DNA of 64,000 nucleotides, taken from the NCBI GenBank assembly GCA_903912435.1, contig CAIWHI010000271.1, positions 62,001-126,000 of the forward strand. Reading direction: 5' to 3'. Origin of the DNA: an uncultured Bacteroidota bacterium. GTDB taxonomy: Bacteria > Bacteroidota > Bacteroidia > Chitinophagales > Chitinophagaceae. The notes beneath the pieces were generated by a model. It had not been told where the DNA came from. It searched no databases and was given only the letters and a program-made list of their open reading frames with translations. The stretch's first letter is position 1; each line of letters opens with the position of its first letter. The position numbers were made by a program, and so were the translations under genes. This document shows positions 27,732-37,573 of the stretch, piece by piece.

Positions 27732-30551
27732 TTATACCACCATCGCAGTTCTTTGCACTCTTACTACGCAGTTGTTTGATACTGGAGTAAACTGCAGAAA
27801 GAAGTTTCCGTTAATGCCTGAATTGAAAACACCCATGTTAGAGCTGTTGTAGATAGTGCCATATTCAGTCATGTATGGATTAGTACCATCATGCACGACC
27901 AAAATCTTAGTAATCTGGAAAGATGAAATAGAGCTATCGACAACTTGAATTAAGTATTCTGCTGATCTATAAGTCGAAGGTGAGAATAAATCGACATTTG
28001 CAGCTGTATTAGAATTGCTAAAAGTATATGTATTCGACATGATATGTGTAAACTGGGAAGTAGTATTACCAAGCTGTAATATGCCACCAACTGCTATGTT
28101 AGCTGCTAAGTTGGATACACCAGAAACATTTAGACCACTGACTGTGAGTGCACTAGTTAGAGATAATGAATTCGCAGAGATTGCATTCGCCTGAATACCT
28201 GCAGAAAATACATTAGTATACCAGTTAGTAGAGTTACCGATAGAGTAAGTCGTATTTGATGCTGGATTAACGTTATAAGTTGTTGTAGTACCAGAGATAT
28301 TTGCTGTAGTAGCATTAAATGTATTTGTAGTTACAAGACCACCAGCATTTGCATAAACATTAGTAAAATAACCAGCAGACCAAACATTAGTTGAAGAACC
28401 AATAGTAAATGTATTATTAGTGCCTGGAATGAAACTACCCATAGAAACACCAGAGTAGGCAAGTGTGCCTGCGCTCAAAGTGCCAACTACAGTGAAGTTA
28501 CCATTTACAACACTTGTACCGGTAGTATTCGAAATATTTAGTACATTCGTGACATTTGCAGTACCGGTTGTAGTTAAACCGGAGATATTTGCATTTGCAG
28601 TTGTATAAATGCCAGATGAGTTAGCCTGTACTACTGAAGCAATATTAGCAGAATTATTAATATATATTGTTGCTGTGTTTACTTGATTCTGAACATTCAG
28701 TGCATAAGCATTTACTAAAGAAGAATTGGCAGTGAAATTAGGAGTGCTTAGTGTTGCAGCATTTACCGTTCCAGTAGTCCAAACACCGGATGCATTTGCT
28801 ACTGCAGCACCAGAAGCTACAGTCATAGTAGATCCGACATTTGCTATTCCGGTAACATTAATGCCACCAAGAGCAGAAATCAAACCTGAAACGTTTGATG
28901 TACCGGAGAAAACAGCATTGCCAGCTACACTAAGTGTATTAGCTAATGTAGCCGCACCAACAATACCAACTGTTGAAAATAAATTAGCAATGCCAGATAC
29001 ACCAAATGTAGACAGCGCATTCGCAGCACCAGATATACCAAGCGTATAAGATAGATTGGCTGCATTAGCTACTGAAAGAGTGTTTGAGAATGTAGCAGCA
29101 CCAGTTACCGCAATCGTATTAGCAAGTGTAGCAGCGCCAGTTATAGCCACAGTGCTGAATAAATTAGCAGCGCCAGATATACCAACAGTAGAATTTAAGT
29201 TAGCCTGTGATGCCACAACCAGGGTAGAAAACAGTGTTGTAGCGCCAGTTACACCAAAGGTCGATAGAGCATTAGCTGCTCCGGAAATACCTACAGTTAA
29301 ATTTAGATTTGCAGCGCCAGCCACTGAAAGGGTATTTGAGAATGTAGCAGTGCCAGTTACCGCGATAGTATTAGCTAATGTTGCTGCACCTGTAATACCA
29401 ACTGTTGAAAATAAATTAGCAATACCAGATATGCCAAACGTTGATAAAGCATTCGCAGCACCAGATACACCAAAAGTATAACCTAGATTGGCCGCATTGG
29501 CTACAAAAAGCGTATTTGAGAATGTAGCAGCACCAGTTACAGCAATCGTATTTGAGAATGTAGCAGCACCAGTTACTGCGATCGTATTAGCTAATGTTGC
29601 TGCACCCGTAATAGCTACAGTAGAGAATAGATTTGCAACACCGGACACACCGAAAGATGATAAAGCATTTACTGTTCCACCTACACCAAGTGTTGAAGCA
29701 ATATTAGTAGCTCCTGTAACACCTAATGTAGAGAATAGATTTGCTGCGCCAGATACACCAAAAGTCGAGAATAGGTTTGCTGCTCCAGATACACCAAGAG
29801 TCGAGAATAGATTTGCTGCCCCAGATACACCAAATGTAGATAGAGCATTTGCGGCTCCAGATACACCGAGAGTATATGATAAATTGGCAGCATTGGCTAC
29901 TGAAAGAGTATTCGATAAAGTTGTCGGACCGGTTACACTTAAAGTATTAGCAGTGCTTAGAGCACCGATTACGGCAAGAGTATTAGCGAAGAATGAGTTG
30001 CCTTGGATCGAAACATTTGAGGCATTAGCAGTTATTTGCGTAAAGGTATTGTTACCGATAACCGCCAGTGTGGTGAACGTAGCATTGGCTTTTACCGATG
30101 TATTTCCAGTTATGGTCAGAACGGTATTGGCATATGTTGTAGTAGATGTGATATTCGATGTAGTAGCATTCACATTGAAGTAAGTGCCTTGTACTTGTGT
30201 ATTTCCAGTTGGAGCTAACAGAATATTATTAGCATAATTGGAAGTATTAGTACCAAGGGTATTACCAGTAATAGTGAAAACATTAGCTGATGAATACTGG
30301 AAAGCCGTGTTTGATAAAACAAGCAAAGCACCGTTTGTAGAAACGTTACCACCAACAAGACCAGCATTCGCATAAAGATATTGGGCACCGAAGTACCCGC
30401 TAATGAATCCATTACCAACCGACTGAGATCCAGGTGTAGTGGAATCTATCGTTACAGTATTCTGCGTGAACAGGCGAGCCATCTTATTTGTGATGGCTAG
30501 CCATGCTCCGAATGACTGCGAGGTATCTACGTTTGAAACTGAAATAGTCAT
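27732..30551 (-). CDS. Repetitive tail fibre (939 aa)
   Basis: N-terminal 90 residues (SFGAWLAITNKMARLFTQNTV) look like an attachment domain. Residues about 170-590 are tandem 14-residue units of the type 'SGAANLFSTLGV' and 'TGAATLANTIAV', with more than 25 copies. This is a regular beta-helical or triple-beta-stranded shaft. The C-terminal 110 residues (YTFSNSNTAANVDLFSPSTY … NFFLQFTPVSNNCVVRVQRT) form a separate domain. The start overlaps the coiled-coil gene (ATGA). Probably a second fibre that attaches near the baseplate. Confidence 0.8.
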   Translation of the reverse strand: MTISVSNVDTSQSFGAWLAITNKMARLFTQNTVTIDSTTPGSQSVGNGFISGYFGAQYLYANAGLVGGNVSTNGALLVLSNTAFQYSSANVFTITGNTLGTNTSNYANNILLAPTGNTQVQGTYFNVNATTSNITSTTTYANTVLTITGNTSVKANATFTTLAVIGNNTFTQITANASNVSIQGNSFFANTLAVIGALSTANTLSVTGPTTLSNTLSVANAANLSYTLGVSGAANALSTFGVSGAANLFSTLGVSGAANLFSTFGVSGAANLFSTLGVTGATNIASTLGVGGTVNALSSFGVSGVANLFSTVAITGAATLANTIAVTGAATFSNTIAVTGAATFSNTLFVANAANLGYTFGVSGAANALSTFGISGIANLFSTVGITGAATLANTIAVTGTATFSNTLSVAGAANLNLTVGISGAANALSTFGVTGATTLFSTLVVASQANLNSTVGISGAANLFSTVAITGAATLANTIAVTGAATFSNTLSVANAANLSYTLGISGAANALSTFGVSGIANLFSTVGIVGAATLANTLSVAGNAVFSGTSNVSGLISALGGINVTGIANVGSTMTVASGAAVANASGVWTTGTVNAATLSTPNFTANSSLVNAYALNVQNQVNTATIYINNSANIASVVQANSSGIYTTANANISGLTTTGTANVTNVLNISNTTGTSVVNGNFTVVGTLSAGTLAYSGVSMGSFIPGTNNTFTIGSSTNVWSAGYFTNVYANAGGLVTTNTFNATTANISGTTTTYNVNPASNTTYSIGNSTNWYTNVFSAGIQANAISANSLSLTSALTVSGLNVSGVSNLAANIAVGGILQLGNTTSQFTHIMSNTYTFSNSNTAANVDLFSPSTYRSAEYLIQVVDSSISSFQITKILVVHDGTNPYMTEYGTIYNSSNMGVFNSGINGNFFLQFTPVSNNCVVRVQRTAMVV

Positions 30552-30766
30552 CTATCGATCGATCCTAATAACTTGTGAAGCAGGCTTTTAATCTCTTCAA
30601 CATCTGACTGGAGTTTATCATAACTCTCTGCAACATGCTTAAGCTTTAGTCTCTGCTCTCTTTCTTCTTTGTATTTATTCAACTCTCCTAAGTTAGTATT
30701 CAAGATTGCTTTACTATCTTTCAATCTAACTAGGTCCGGATTGTCAATGACTTTCAGTACTTCCAT
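30548..30766 (-). CDS. Short coiled-coil protein
   Basis: 72 residues, almost entirely helical and charged (KYKEEREQRLKLKHVAESYD, then LQSDVEEIKSLLHKLL), with heptad spacing of Leu/Val suggesting a dimeric or trimeric coiled coil. It ends with TGA overlapping the next ATG, so it is coupled to the 939-residue fibre. It could be a fibre assembly cofactor or attachment collar. No family recognised. Confidence 0.55.
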   Translation of the reverse strand: MEVLKVIDNPDLVRLKDSKAILNTNLGELNKYKEEREQRLKLKHVAESYDKLQSDVEEIKSLLHKLLGSIDR

Positions 30767-30768
30767 AT

Positions 30769-33264
30769 TTAAGCCTGCATTGCGATTGTTCTCATGTCGG
30801 TAACTCTTGGAACTACCTGTGATGTGTTAGATACCAAGACGATCTTAATGGCAAAAGTCTTAATGGTATCATAGATAGAATCAGTCGTTGTAGAGTAACG
30901 CGCGATGTTGTAGTTTGAAGAATACCTGAACACGGAAGTCTGAGTATTGATCGGAATAGTGCCAATAGCACAGTTTCCTGAAGTAAACGTTAGATTACTA
31001 GCTACGATTACTGCGGTACTATTTGGTACTGCAATGATCTGTCTTACGTTAAAGCCGTTTGCATTTGCGGGTGTGGCATCTGTGATATAGATGAAATTAC
31101 CGGGTTGGAACGCTGAAGTAGATCCTGTAGAAGGCACTGAAACCGTTGTAGTAGTTGAACCACCGGTACCACCAAAAGCATAAACCTGAGTAGACTGAGG
31201 AAGGTCATAGCTCAGTTCTACGTAATCATTACGATTTACAAGAGAAGATAAGAGAGCCGGTGAAGACGTCTCTGCCATCTGAGTCCATGGCTTATTGTTG
31301 AATGCATCACCATCAGCTGCAGCGATACATTTAGCATAGACTTGGAAGTTTGTACCCGGTGGACGATAGGCGCCCAGATAGCTAATGATATCTTCTGCAT
31401 CTTGACCCTGATCGAGCACTACGTTCTTTGAGATGTAGCGTGTACCAAATATTCCATTGCCAAGATCTTCAGAGAAAGCAGTCACCGCAGTAACATTTGC
31501 TGTCATTGAGTTATTAGTATCGGTGATAAATGATGTGCCATTAGCGCTAAACAAACCGATATTCAATGCATTAGAAGAAGCGACATTAGATATCGCAATG
31601 AAAGTCGTATTAGAATAAGTCACTATTCCATAAGAATTCGCGATAGTGTTTGACATCCAAATAGTATCACCGACATTGATCTGGCCAGATGTATTAGCAA
31701 CTGTTAAGAAGAAACCATTTAATGAAGATGATGGTGAGATCTTATTGTGGGTTAAGGTAGTAACATTTCTAATCCTATCAATGTATGGTGATACTTCGTT
31801 ATTAGAAGTTATCAGATCTGTTTTGATAAGAAGAGAGCTAGTTCCAGGACTACCACCAATTGGATTCGCGAACTCATTGCTACGAGACATGATCAGTCTT
31901 TGCTGATCAATGAATTCATAAGGAGAATCAGGAGTTAGAGAAGTATAAGATGAATCAACAGACTTAGTATTGGAGATGCCCTTAAAGTTCCAATCCTGTG
32001 ATGTTAACTTTGGTGAGATGTAAGTAAACTGTGAAGTAATTGAGTCATAGGAAACATCCACCAACCCAGCATTATTTGCCGAGGCACCTGAAGACAAACC
32101 GATTAATAGATTATTACTAGAACCGGCAAAGTTAATCGAGGCGTTTGAAGTAACATTGTCCAAGATAACTAAACTTTTAGTTCCAAGTACTGCTTTAGAA
32201 GAGAACACACCTGTTAGAGCGGCATCTGCTTTAACTCGGCCAATGATGGCTGAGCTATCGGCAAAAGCAATTGCTGGTGTAACGGTTAGTCTTCTGTTAG
32301 TAGCATCGGCTGCAGTGATCTTCACTACTTGAACCTGAGATCTTGTATTAGTACCAACATAAATGTAATCATTGACTGTGAAATCACTAGTCATAGAAGT
32401 ATTTGCATCTGGAACCGTAATTACATTACATGCAGAAGTAGTAACGACATTTTGATATGCTGTAGAAGGAGATGCGGCAGTTTTACCAGATGTTGCACCG
32501 GTAATTGTATTAGTAGTTGCAAATGCGCCTTGAACGTTCGATAGAAGTACTAAAGTTGTATTTGAGAAATATACCACACCATTTGCAAATAAACCTGATC
32601 CTACTGTCTGATTAACTACTTCACCACCAGTGAAAGTATTTGAACCAGAGATAGTTAATGAAGCCAATTGAAGGTTATTGTTTGCAACTACTACCTGTTC
32701 ACCAGGTGAGAAAGTGCCAAGTACATCTTTTACAATGAAGAAATCTGTGTTGGAATTTTTATAAACCGCATAACCAGAACTAGCAGAAAACTGAGCTGTA
32801 TAAAGATTATACTTCATAGACTCATTCTGGACAGGAGTAAAGTTCAAATCATTAGAAGATATGAACAGAGATCCAAGCTGATTGTTAGTAAAGATAGGAG
32901 CACCTGATACAGCATCTGTGTCACCCAAATTGGCCGTCCAGATAGTATAGTTTGGATTACCGCCAACTGGAACCACGACGATTGCATATTGAACATTTGC
33001 TTGCAAGATAACCGGTGTATCAAACGTGAAATTTGTAACCAAAGAGCTATCTGGTGAAGTGACTACAGATGTAGCTGGTAAGATCTTAGAAGCAAATGGT
33101 AAGACGTTTTGTGTAGGATAACCATTACTTGTTTCACGGATTTGAACTTCTACCCCCAGCGCAGAATCTGCAGCCTGGAAATAGAGGTCTAAGCCTGTTA
33201 GGAATACTGCTTCTACACCAGTTGCTGGTTCGACTGCAATAAATGTTTGTGCAATTGGCTTCAT
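30769..33264 (-). CDS. Large baseplate/fibre-base structural protein (831 aa)
   Basis: Starts MKPIAQTFIAVEPATGVEAVFLTG, then DLYFQAADSALGVEVQIRET, a jelly-roll-like domain seen in large baseplate-fibre proteins of marine T4-like phages. The middle is made of repeated 'VGDTIWMSNTIANSYGIV'-type beta modules. The C-terminus (YIDRIRNVTTLTHNKIS … DYVELSYDLPQSTQVYAF … FAIKIVLVSNTSQVVPRVTD) also looks structural. It sits where T4 has genes 9-12, but I cannot equate it with a particular one. It is probably part of the peripheral baseplate to which fibres attach. Confidence 0.6.
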   Translation of the reverse strand: MKPIAQTFIAVEPATGVEAVFLTGLDLYFQAADSALGVEVQIRETSNGYPTQNVLPFASKILPATSVVTSPDSSLVTNFTFDTPVILQANVQYAIVVVPVGGNPNYTIWTANLGDTDAVSGAPIFTNNQLGSLFISSNDLNFTPVQNESMKYNLYTAQFSASSGYAVYKNSNTDFFIVKDVLGTFSPGEQVVVANNNLQLASLTISGSNTFTGGEVVNQTVGSGLFANGVVYFSNTTLVLLSNVQGAFATTNTITGATSGKTAASPSTAYQNVVTTSACNVITVPDANTSMTSDFTVNDYIYVGTNTRSQVQVVKITAADATNRRLTVTPAIAFADSSAIIGRVKADAALTGVFSSKAVLGTKSLVILDNVTSNASINFAGSSNNLLIGLSSGASANNAGLVDVSYDSITSQFTYISPKLTSQDWNFKGISNTKSVDSSYTSLTPDSPYEFIDQQRLIMSRSNEFANPIGGSPGTSSLLIKTDLITSNNEVSPYIDRIRNVTTLTHNKISPSSSLNGFFLTVANTSGQINVGDTIWMSNTIANSYGIVTYSNTTFIAISNVASSNALNIGLFSANGTSFITDTNNSMTANVTAVTAFSEDLGNGIFGTRYISKNVVLDQGQDAEDIISYLGAYRPPGTNFQVYAKCIAAADGDAFNNKPWTQMAETSSPALLSSLVNRNDYVELSYDLPQSTQVYAFGGTGGSTTTTVSVPSTGSTSAFQPGNFIYITDATPANANGFNVRQIIAVPNSTAVIVASNLTFTSGNCAIGTIPINTQTSVFRYSSNYNIARYSTTTDSIYDTIKTFAIKIVLVSNTSQVVPRVTDMRTIAMQA

Positions 33265-33287
33265 TTCTTTACCTTAATTATATTTTA

Positions 33288-36200
33288 TTAACCGCCGCCG
33301 AAATCTCTACCAGAAGATTCTCCGCGACCATCGTAGGCACTGGGAGAAGGAGGAGTACTTGGATTTACAGCTGGGGATGGAAGTGAGATGACAGATGATG
33401 TATAAGATACGCTGCTCTGCTGCACGGTTTGCTGCTGAATGACTTCTTGTGTACTTACTGTAGCGCTTCTGACCTGAAGAACAGCCTGCGAAGTTTGAAC
33501 AGAGATAGGAGAACCGAAATAAGTAGACGTTGCCTGAGTAGTAACGGCAGACTCACCTTGAGACAAGTTAGAGATGTCAGTTAGCTTGAATTCAAGCTGT
33601 CCTGAATTGAATGTGTTTCCAGGAACTGCAAATATACCATAGACCGTTCCAGTTGAATCAGCAGATAACGTTCCACCCCAGTTCAGAGAAGTGAACTTGT
33701 AGGTATTACCTTTCGTGTCATAATATACCAGGCTACCATCATTCGCTGTTGCAACACCACCGACTGTAGTTATTGAACCACTATACGGAGTTACCGGCAT
33801 ACATTGGGCTGACACTGGAACGGAATTGAAATAAGCATAAAGCTTAGCAGATGGTTTCATACCCACCGCTTTGAATAGGATGAATGTTGGCTTTATATAT
33901 GGCAAAAGCGAAACGTTAGTAACATAGTTGCCCAAGTTCACTTGGGTTTGGGTTGGCTGAACACTTAGTTGCTGACCAAGTTGCTGTATCTGCGAGGTAG
34001 TGGTGTTAATAACCTGCGTCTGATAGTTCTGAGCAATAGAACCATCAGCATTTTGAGTTTGACCTACTAGCTGTGAAGCACCGGTTTGAGTCGAAGTAGA
34101 AGAACCGGTAGTAGTCCAAGCTCCCCATGAAGTTCCCCATGCAGTGCCAATGTACTGTTGTAGATTGACCCAATTAGCAGACAAATCAATATTTGAAACA
34201 ATATCCGGGTTGACGGTTAGATCTGGATCCACCGTTCCAGGAGGATCTAATGTGATAGTGCCGCGATAGGTATAAACGTTACCCTCGATACAGTTGTGAT
34301 ACTTCGAAGCGTATGGCTGCGACTGATATACTGAAGTAGTATACGGCAGTGTAACCATGTCGCCTGTTTTCTGAACATTAGATGAAGAGACTGAATCGAA
34401 ATACATCCCGACTTTATGAGTAGAGAAGTAAGGGCGACCTTCATTCCTTGAAGAATCGATGGCTATTCTATACTGTGGATCATTGGTGTTAGATAAAGTA
34501 AAGTCCTTAAAAGGATCCACCATGATGCCATTCTTAAAGCGATTCTGACCGGTAGTAGAAGATCTGATCTGCAGCGACTGGGCTGACTGTTCTAGGAGCG
34601 ACAGCGAAGTATAGTACTCTAGGCGATCAATACGATTCGAGATCTTACCGATGTCGGCCATAGTGAATCTACGTGTCTGCTGCATCGTGATCTGCACAGC
34701 GTAGTCATAACGGTTGTACTGCTTAGCTACAGATGGCGTCAGAGACGGATAAGGAGGGATCGATACCAACCCTATAGTCATAGTCCCTGGTGCTTCCAGA
34801 GGCGCGGCAGGTAGGTTAGAAGATATGCCTTCATTAATCACCATAGAACCACCGGTAGTCAAGGCGATTCTGTCTACACGTGGTAGATAATGGGTAATAG
34901 AAGCTTCATAGAATGAATCTGGGCTTGGCAAATAAGATCCAGGCGTAGGAACTGAGATCGTAGTAGTCGTTACCGGATTTGTAGTAATATTGGTAGTAGT
35001 TGTTACCAAATTAGCAGTATTAGCTGCATAAGGACGGAAGTCGATGCAATCTCTTAGATCCGAAGTAGTACCTGTGTTCCTGGAAACATACTGTGGGATT
35101 TGATAAGTTTGAATCGCTAATGTATTTGCAGTATTAGCATCATCGATAGGGTAAGAGTTAGCATTGAAATAACCATGACCCTGTGTTTCACTCTTAGTGA
35201 AGTTATCTACTGATATCAGAAGAGTAGAAGTATTCGATACTGGACCTGTGCTATAAAGGTAAGCAAGACCATAGAAAGCATCGCGGTGACCATTATCGAT
35301 GTAGAACCTCGAAACTTGATCTGCATTTGCGTTAGAATACGTACCAGAACCAACCCAAACGTGATTCAACTGGAACACATCTGGCAGACCCAAGCACCAA
35401 GGACCGGTAGTTCCACCAGCATTATTGGAGATATTGATTTGCACCAATGATCCGCGATTGATAGACTTCTGAATCGATCTAGTAGAGCTACGAAGCACGT
35501 CCAAGTACACCGAGCTTTGGAAAGCAGCGTTAGTAGTTTCACCAAGTGTAAGAGTGGCAGTCGTTGCTGTAGCAGAGATCGTTCTAGCTGCGGTGTTGAA
35601 GTTGATTGGCACACCAGCCGGCCACACCTTTTGATGGGTGTTCGAAGATGGAGAGGTACCTAAGTTATTGGCCAGACTTAAAGAGATATCAGATGCGATT
35701 GCAGTGATCCTCTGAGGCGCGGCTTCGGAGTAGATGTAGATGTAGTCACCGACCGTATACTGAGAAGTAAATGCAGTTCCGGAACCAGTTAAAGCATTAG
35801 ATCCAGAAGTACCTGATACTGTGCCGGTTTTATTAGCAGAATAACCGGTTGCTGTAGGAATGATAATGTAAGTTTGTTCTTGGCTAGTAGAGTAAGAACC
35901 CTGTTGATAAAACTGCTCGGAACCGGTACCATCCGCTGAAGGAAGCGTCAGTGACATTACACCGGTAGTTAAGAAGTTAGCATTAGCCCTATTACGGTAA
36001 ACGAATTGCTCAGAAGCAAAACCTGTAGTAGACAAAGCTTTTTGCCCAAACGGGTGGACCATAATCTCATTGGCTGTGTCTTGTAAGACTGCGATATTAG
36101 CACCAATAGTGCTGCTATAGGTAAGGACTACGTCTGCTACACCTACAAAGGCACTGGCTACCTGATATACCACACTCTTAACATTCGCCACAGAATAACC

Positions 36201-37562
36201 TGGCGCCATGTTAACATTGAAGAGATAAAGCTTATAGACAGCATCAACGCCTGGAGTGCCAGAAGAATAGGCTACACCGCGAACATATGCTGTACCAATC
36301 TTAGTTGAAGAAGAATAACCAGCCAGGAAAGTCTTATTGGTGATAGCATTCTTAGCAGCCGAGTGCAGTTCTACTTGAACGATGTTGTCATTATTGAAGT
36401 CACCGACAAACTGATTAACATTGAAGTAGTAACCATAGTTAGCAGAAACAATTTGGTTTGCTACTGTCTCTGTGTCGATACCTTTACGAAGTGGAACAGT
36501 ATTGTTATTGATGAACTCTACCCTATAACCCTTCACATAGCCGATACCCGGTGAAGAGACAAGTGACATATAATTGGTATTAGCATTACCAGAAGAGTCA
36601 GTCTTGATCTGAGTAGAAAGTAGGAATGGATTGACTACGTAGTCACCACTTGTTTCATAAGTGCGACGTGCCATGTCTGCACCAAGTGCTGCATACTGCG
36701 GATCTGACTTAACCGAAACAGGTTGACCTGCAGAGAAGTCACAGAGTGAGAAGAACGTAGTGGTATTAGCCGTATCAGAGGTAGCCCTTGTAACCAAGTT
36801 GGGAATAATCTGAAGGCGATGAGCACCAGGAGCTGAGTAGTTTGGAGAACCAGCTGCGTTGTCTACTAGGTTGTTGTCAATTTCTGGAGTGATAAGGGTT
36901 TCAGTAGCAGCAAAGCCAACCGAGATATTATCTGGTACATTGCTATACTTGCTAATGACAAGTGTTTGAGCAGGAACCCTAAGGAAGAAGCCCTTCTTGA
37001 AGATCACACCTTCTGTAGTAGTGAAAGCATAACCAGTGCCTGTTGAATTAACTACAGTAGCAACAACCACGTTACCAAGTTGAGCTCCAGCTCTAGTAGT
37101 TAATTGTAGTGACTCACCATTAGCAAAAGCCTGCTGTACAGCACCATTTACGTAAGTAGTTGAGTTCAAATACTTAACATAAAGAGTGTTAAGGTTTGGA
37201 TCCTGTGACTGATAACCACCGATTGTATTAACTACTATTGCATTCAAACCGCGTGGATTAGTAATTACTAAGCCTTGGAAGGAAGCAATATTAGGAATGG
37301 CATAGTTATTGGCATAAGTATCATTGATCTTAACATAGTAGTAATTATTGTCAAAGGTAAAGGAGCAACCTTCAACTACAGATCCATCCTTATAAATGTT
37401 ACGGCCGAACTTATTGATCTGATCCTGCAGCATAGACTGCATACTGTTAAGCTCACGAGTCTGAACCGCAATAGATGGTCTATACAGAACTTGGTAGTAG
37501 TTCTTCGTCTGGTTGAAGTCGTCGAAGTAGGGCTTAGTAGAGATATTGGTATCTAGGGTCAT
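33288..37562 (-). CDS. DUF4815-type giant baseplate/fibre protein (1424 aa)
   Basis: N-terminus (KPYFDDFNQTKNYYQVLYRP, then SIAVQTRELNSMQSMLQDQINKFG) is the DUF4815 signature of cyanophage-like myovirus structural proteins. It is followed by long beta-rich domains and a C-terminal third with LPRVDRIALTTGG … NRIDRLEYYTSLSLLEQSAQ, a helical region recurring in this family. The extreme C-terminus is Ser/Pro/Gly rich. It occupies the position of T4 genes 9-10, between gp8 and the fibres. It probably forms a large part of the outer baseplate. Exact equivalence to gp10 is not established. Confidence 0.65.
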   Translation of the reverse strand: MTLDTNISTKPYFDDFNQTKNYYQVLYRPSIAVQTRELNSMQSMLQDQINKFGRNIYKDGSVVEGCSFTFDNNYYYVKINDTYANNYAIPNIASFQGLVITNPRGLNAIVVNTIGGYQSQDPNLNTLYVKYLNSTTYVNGAVQQAFANGESLQLTTRAGAQLGNVVVATVVNSTGTGYAFTTTEGVIFKKGFFLRVPAQTLVISKYSNVPDNISVGFAATETLITPEIDNNLVDNAAGSPNYSAPGAHRLQIIPNLVTRATSDTANTTTFFSLCDFSAGQPVSVKSDPQYAALGADMARRTYETSGDYVVNPFLLSTQIKTDSSGNANTNYMSLVSSPGIGYVKGYRVEFINNNTVPLRKGIDTETVANQIVSANYGYYFNVNQFVGDFNNDNIVQVELHSAAKNAITNKTFLAGYSSSTKIGTAYVRGVAYSSGTPGVDAVYKLYLFNVNMAPGYSVANVKSVVYQVASAFVGVADVVLTYSSTIGANIAVLQDTANEIMVHPFGQKALSTTGFASEQFVYRNRANANFLTTGVMSLTLPSADGTGSEQFYQQGSYSTSQEQTYIIIPTATGYSANKTGTVSGTSGSNALTGSGTAFTSQYTVGDYIYIYSEAAPQRITAIASDISLSLANNLGTSPSSNTHQKVWPAGVPINFNTAARTISATATTATLTLGETTNAAFQSSVYLDVLRSSTRSIQKSINRGSLVQINISNNAGGTTGPWCLGLPDVFQLNHVWVGSGTYSNANADQVSRFYIDNGHRDAFYGLAYLYSTGPVSNTSTLLISVDNFTKSETQGHGYFNANSYPIDDANTANTLAIQTYQIPQYVSRNTGTTSDLRDCIDFRPYAANTANLVTTTTNITTNPVTTTTISVPTPGSYLPSPDSFYEASITHYLPRVDRIALTTGGSMVINEGISSNLPAAPLEAPGTMTIGLVSIPPYPSLTPSVAKQYNRYDYAVQITMQQTRRFTMADIGKISNRIDRLEYYTSLSLLEQSAQSLQIRSSTTGQNRFKNGIMVDPFKDFTLSNTNDPQYRIAIDSSRNEGRPYFSTHKVGMYFDSVSSSNVQKTGDMVTLPYTTSVYQSQPYASKYHNCIEGNVYTYRGTITLDPPGTVDPDLTVNPDIVSNIDLSANWVNLQQYIGTAWGTSWGAWTTTGSSTSTQTGASQLVGQTQNADGSIAQNYQTQVINTTTSQIQQLGQQLSVQPTQTQVNLGNYVTNVSLLPYIKPTFILFKAVGMKPSAKLYAYFNSVPVSAQCMPVTPYSGSITTVGGVATANDGSLVYYDTKGNTYKFTSLNWGGTLSADSTGTVYGIFAVPGNTFNSGQLEFKLTDISNLSQGESAVTTQATSTYFGSPISVQTSQAVLQVRSATVSTQEVIQQQTVQQSSVSYTSSVISLPSPAVNPSTPPSPSAYDGRGESSGRDFGGG

Positions 37563-37573
37563 ATATTCCTCGA

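Noticed and set aside
28726..30183. Long plus-strand open frames (107, 141 and 231 codons) opposite the 939-residue fibre
   Set aside because: They are antisense shadows of the Ala/Asn/Thr repeat codons. They lack ribosome-binding sites, and their products are periodic Val/Ala/Pro strings with the same 14-residue period as the fibre.
22097..30551. Repeat arrays considered as CRISPR
   Set aside because: The repeats are in-frame protein-coding units without unique spacers or a cas neighbourhood.
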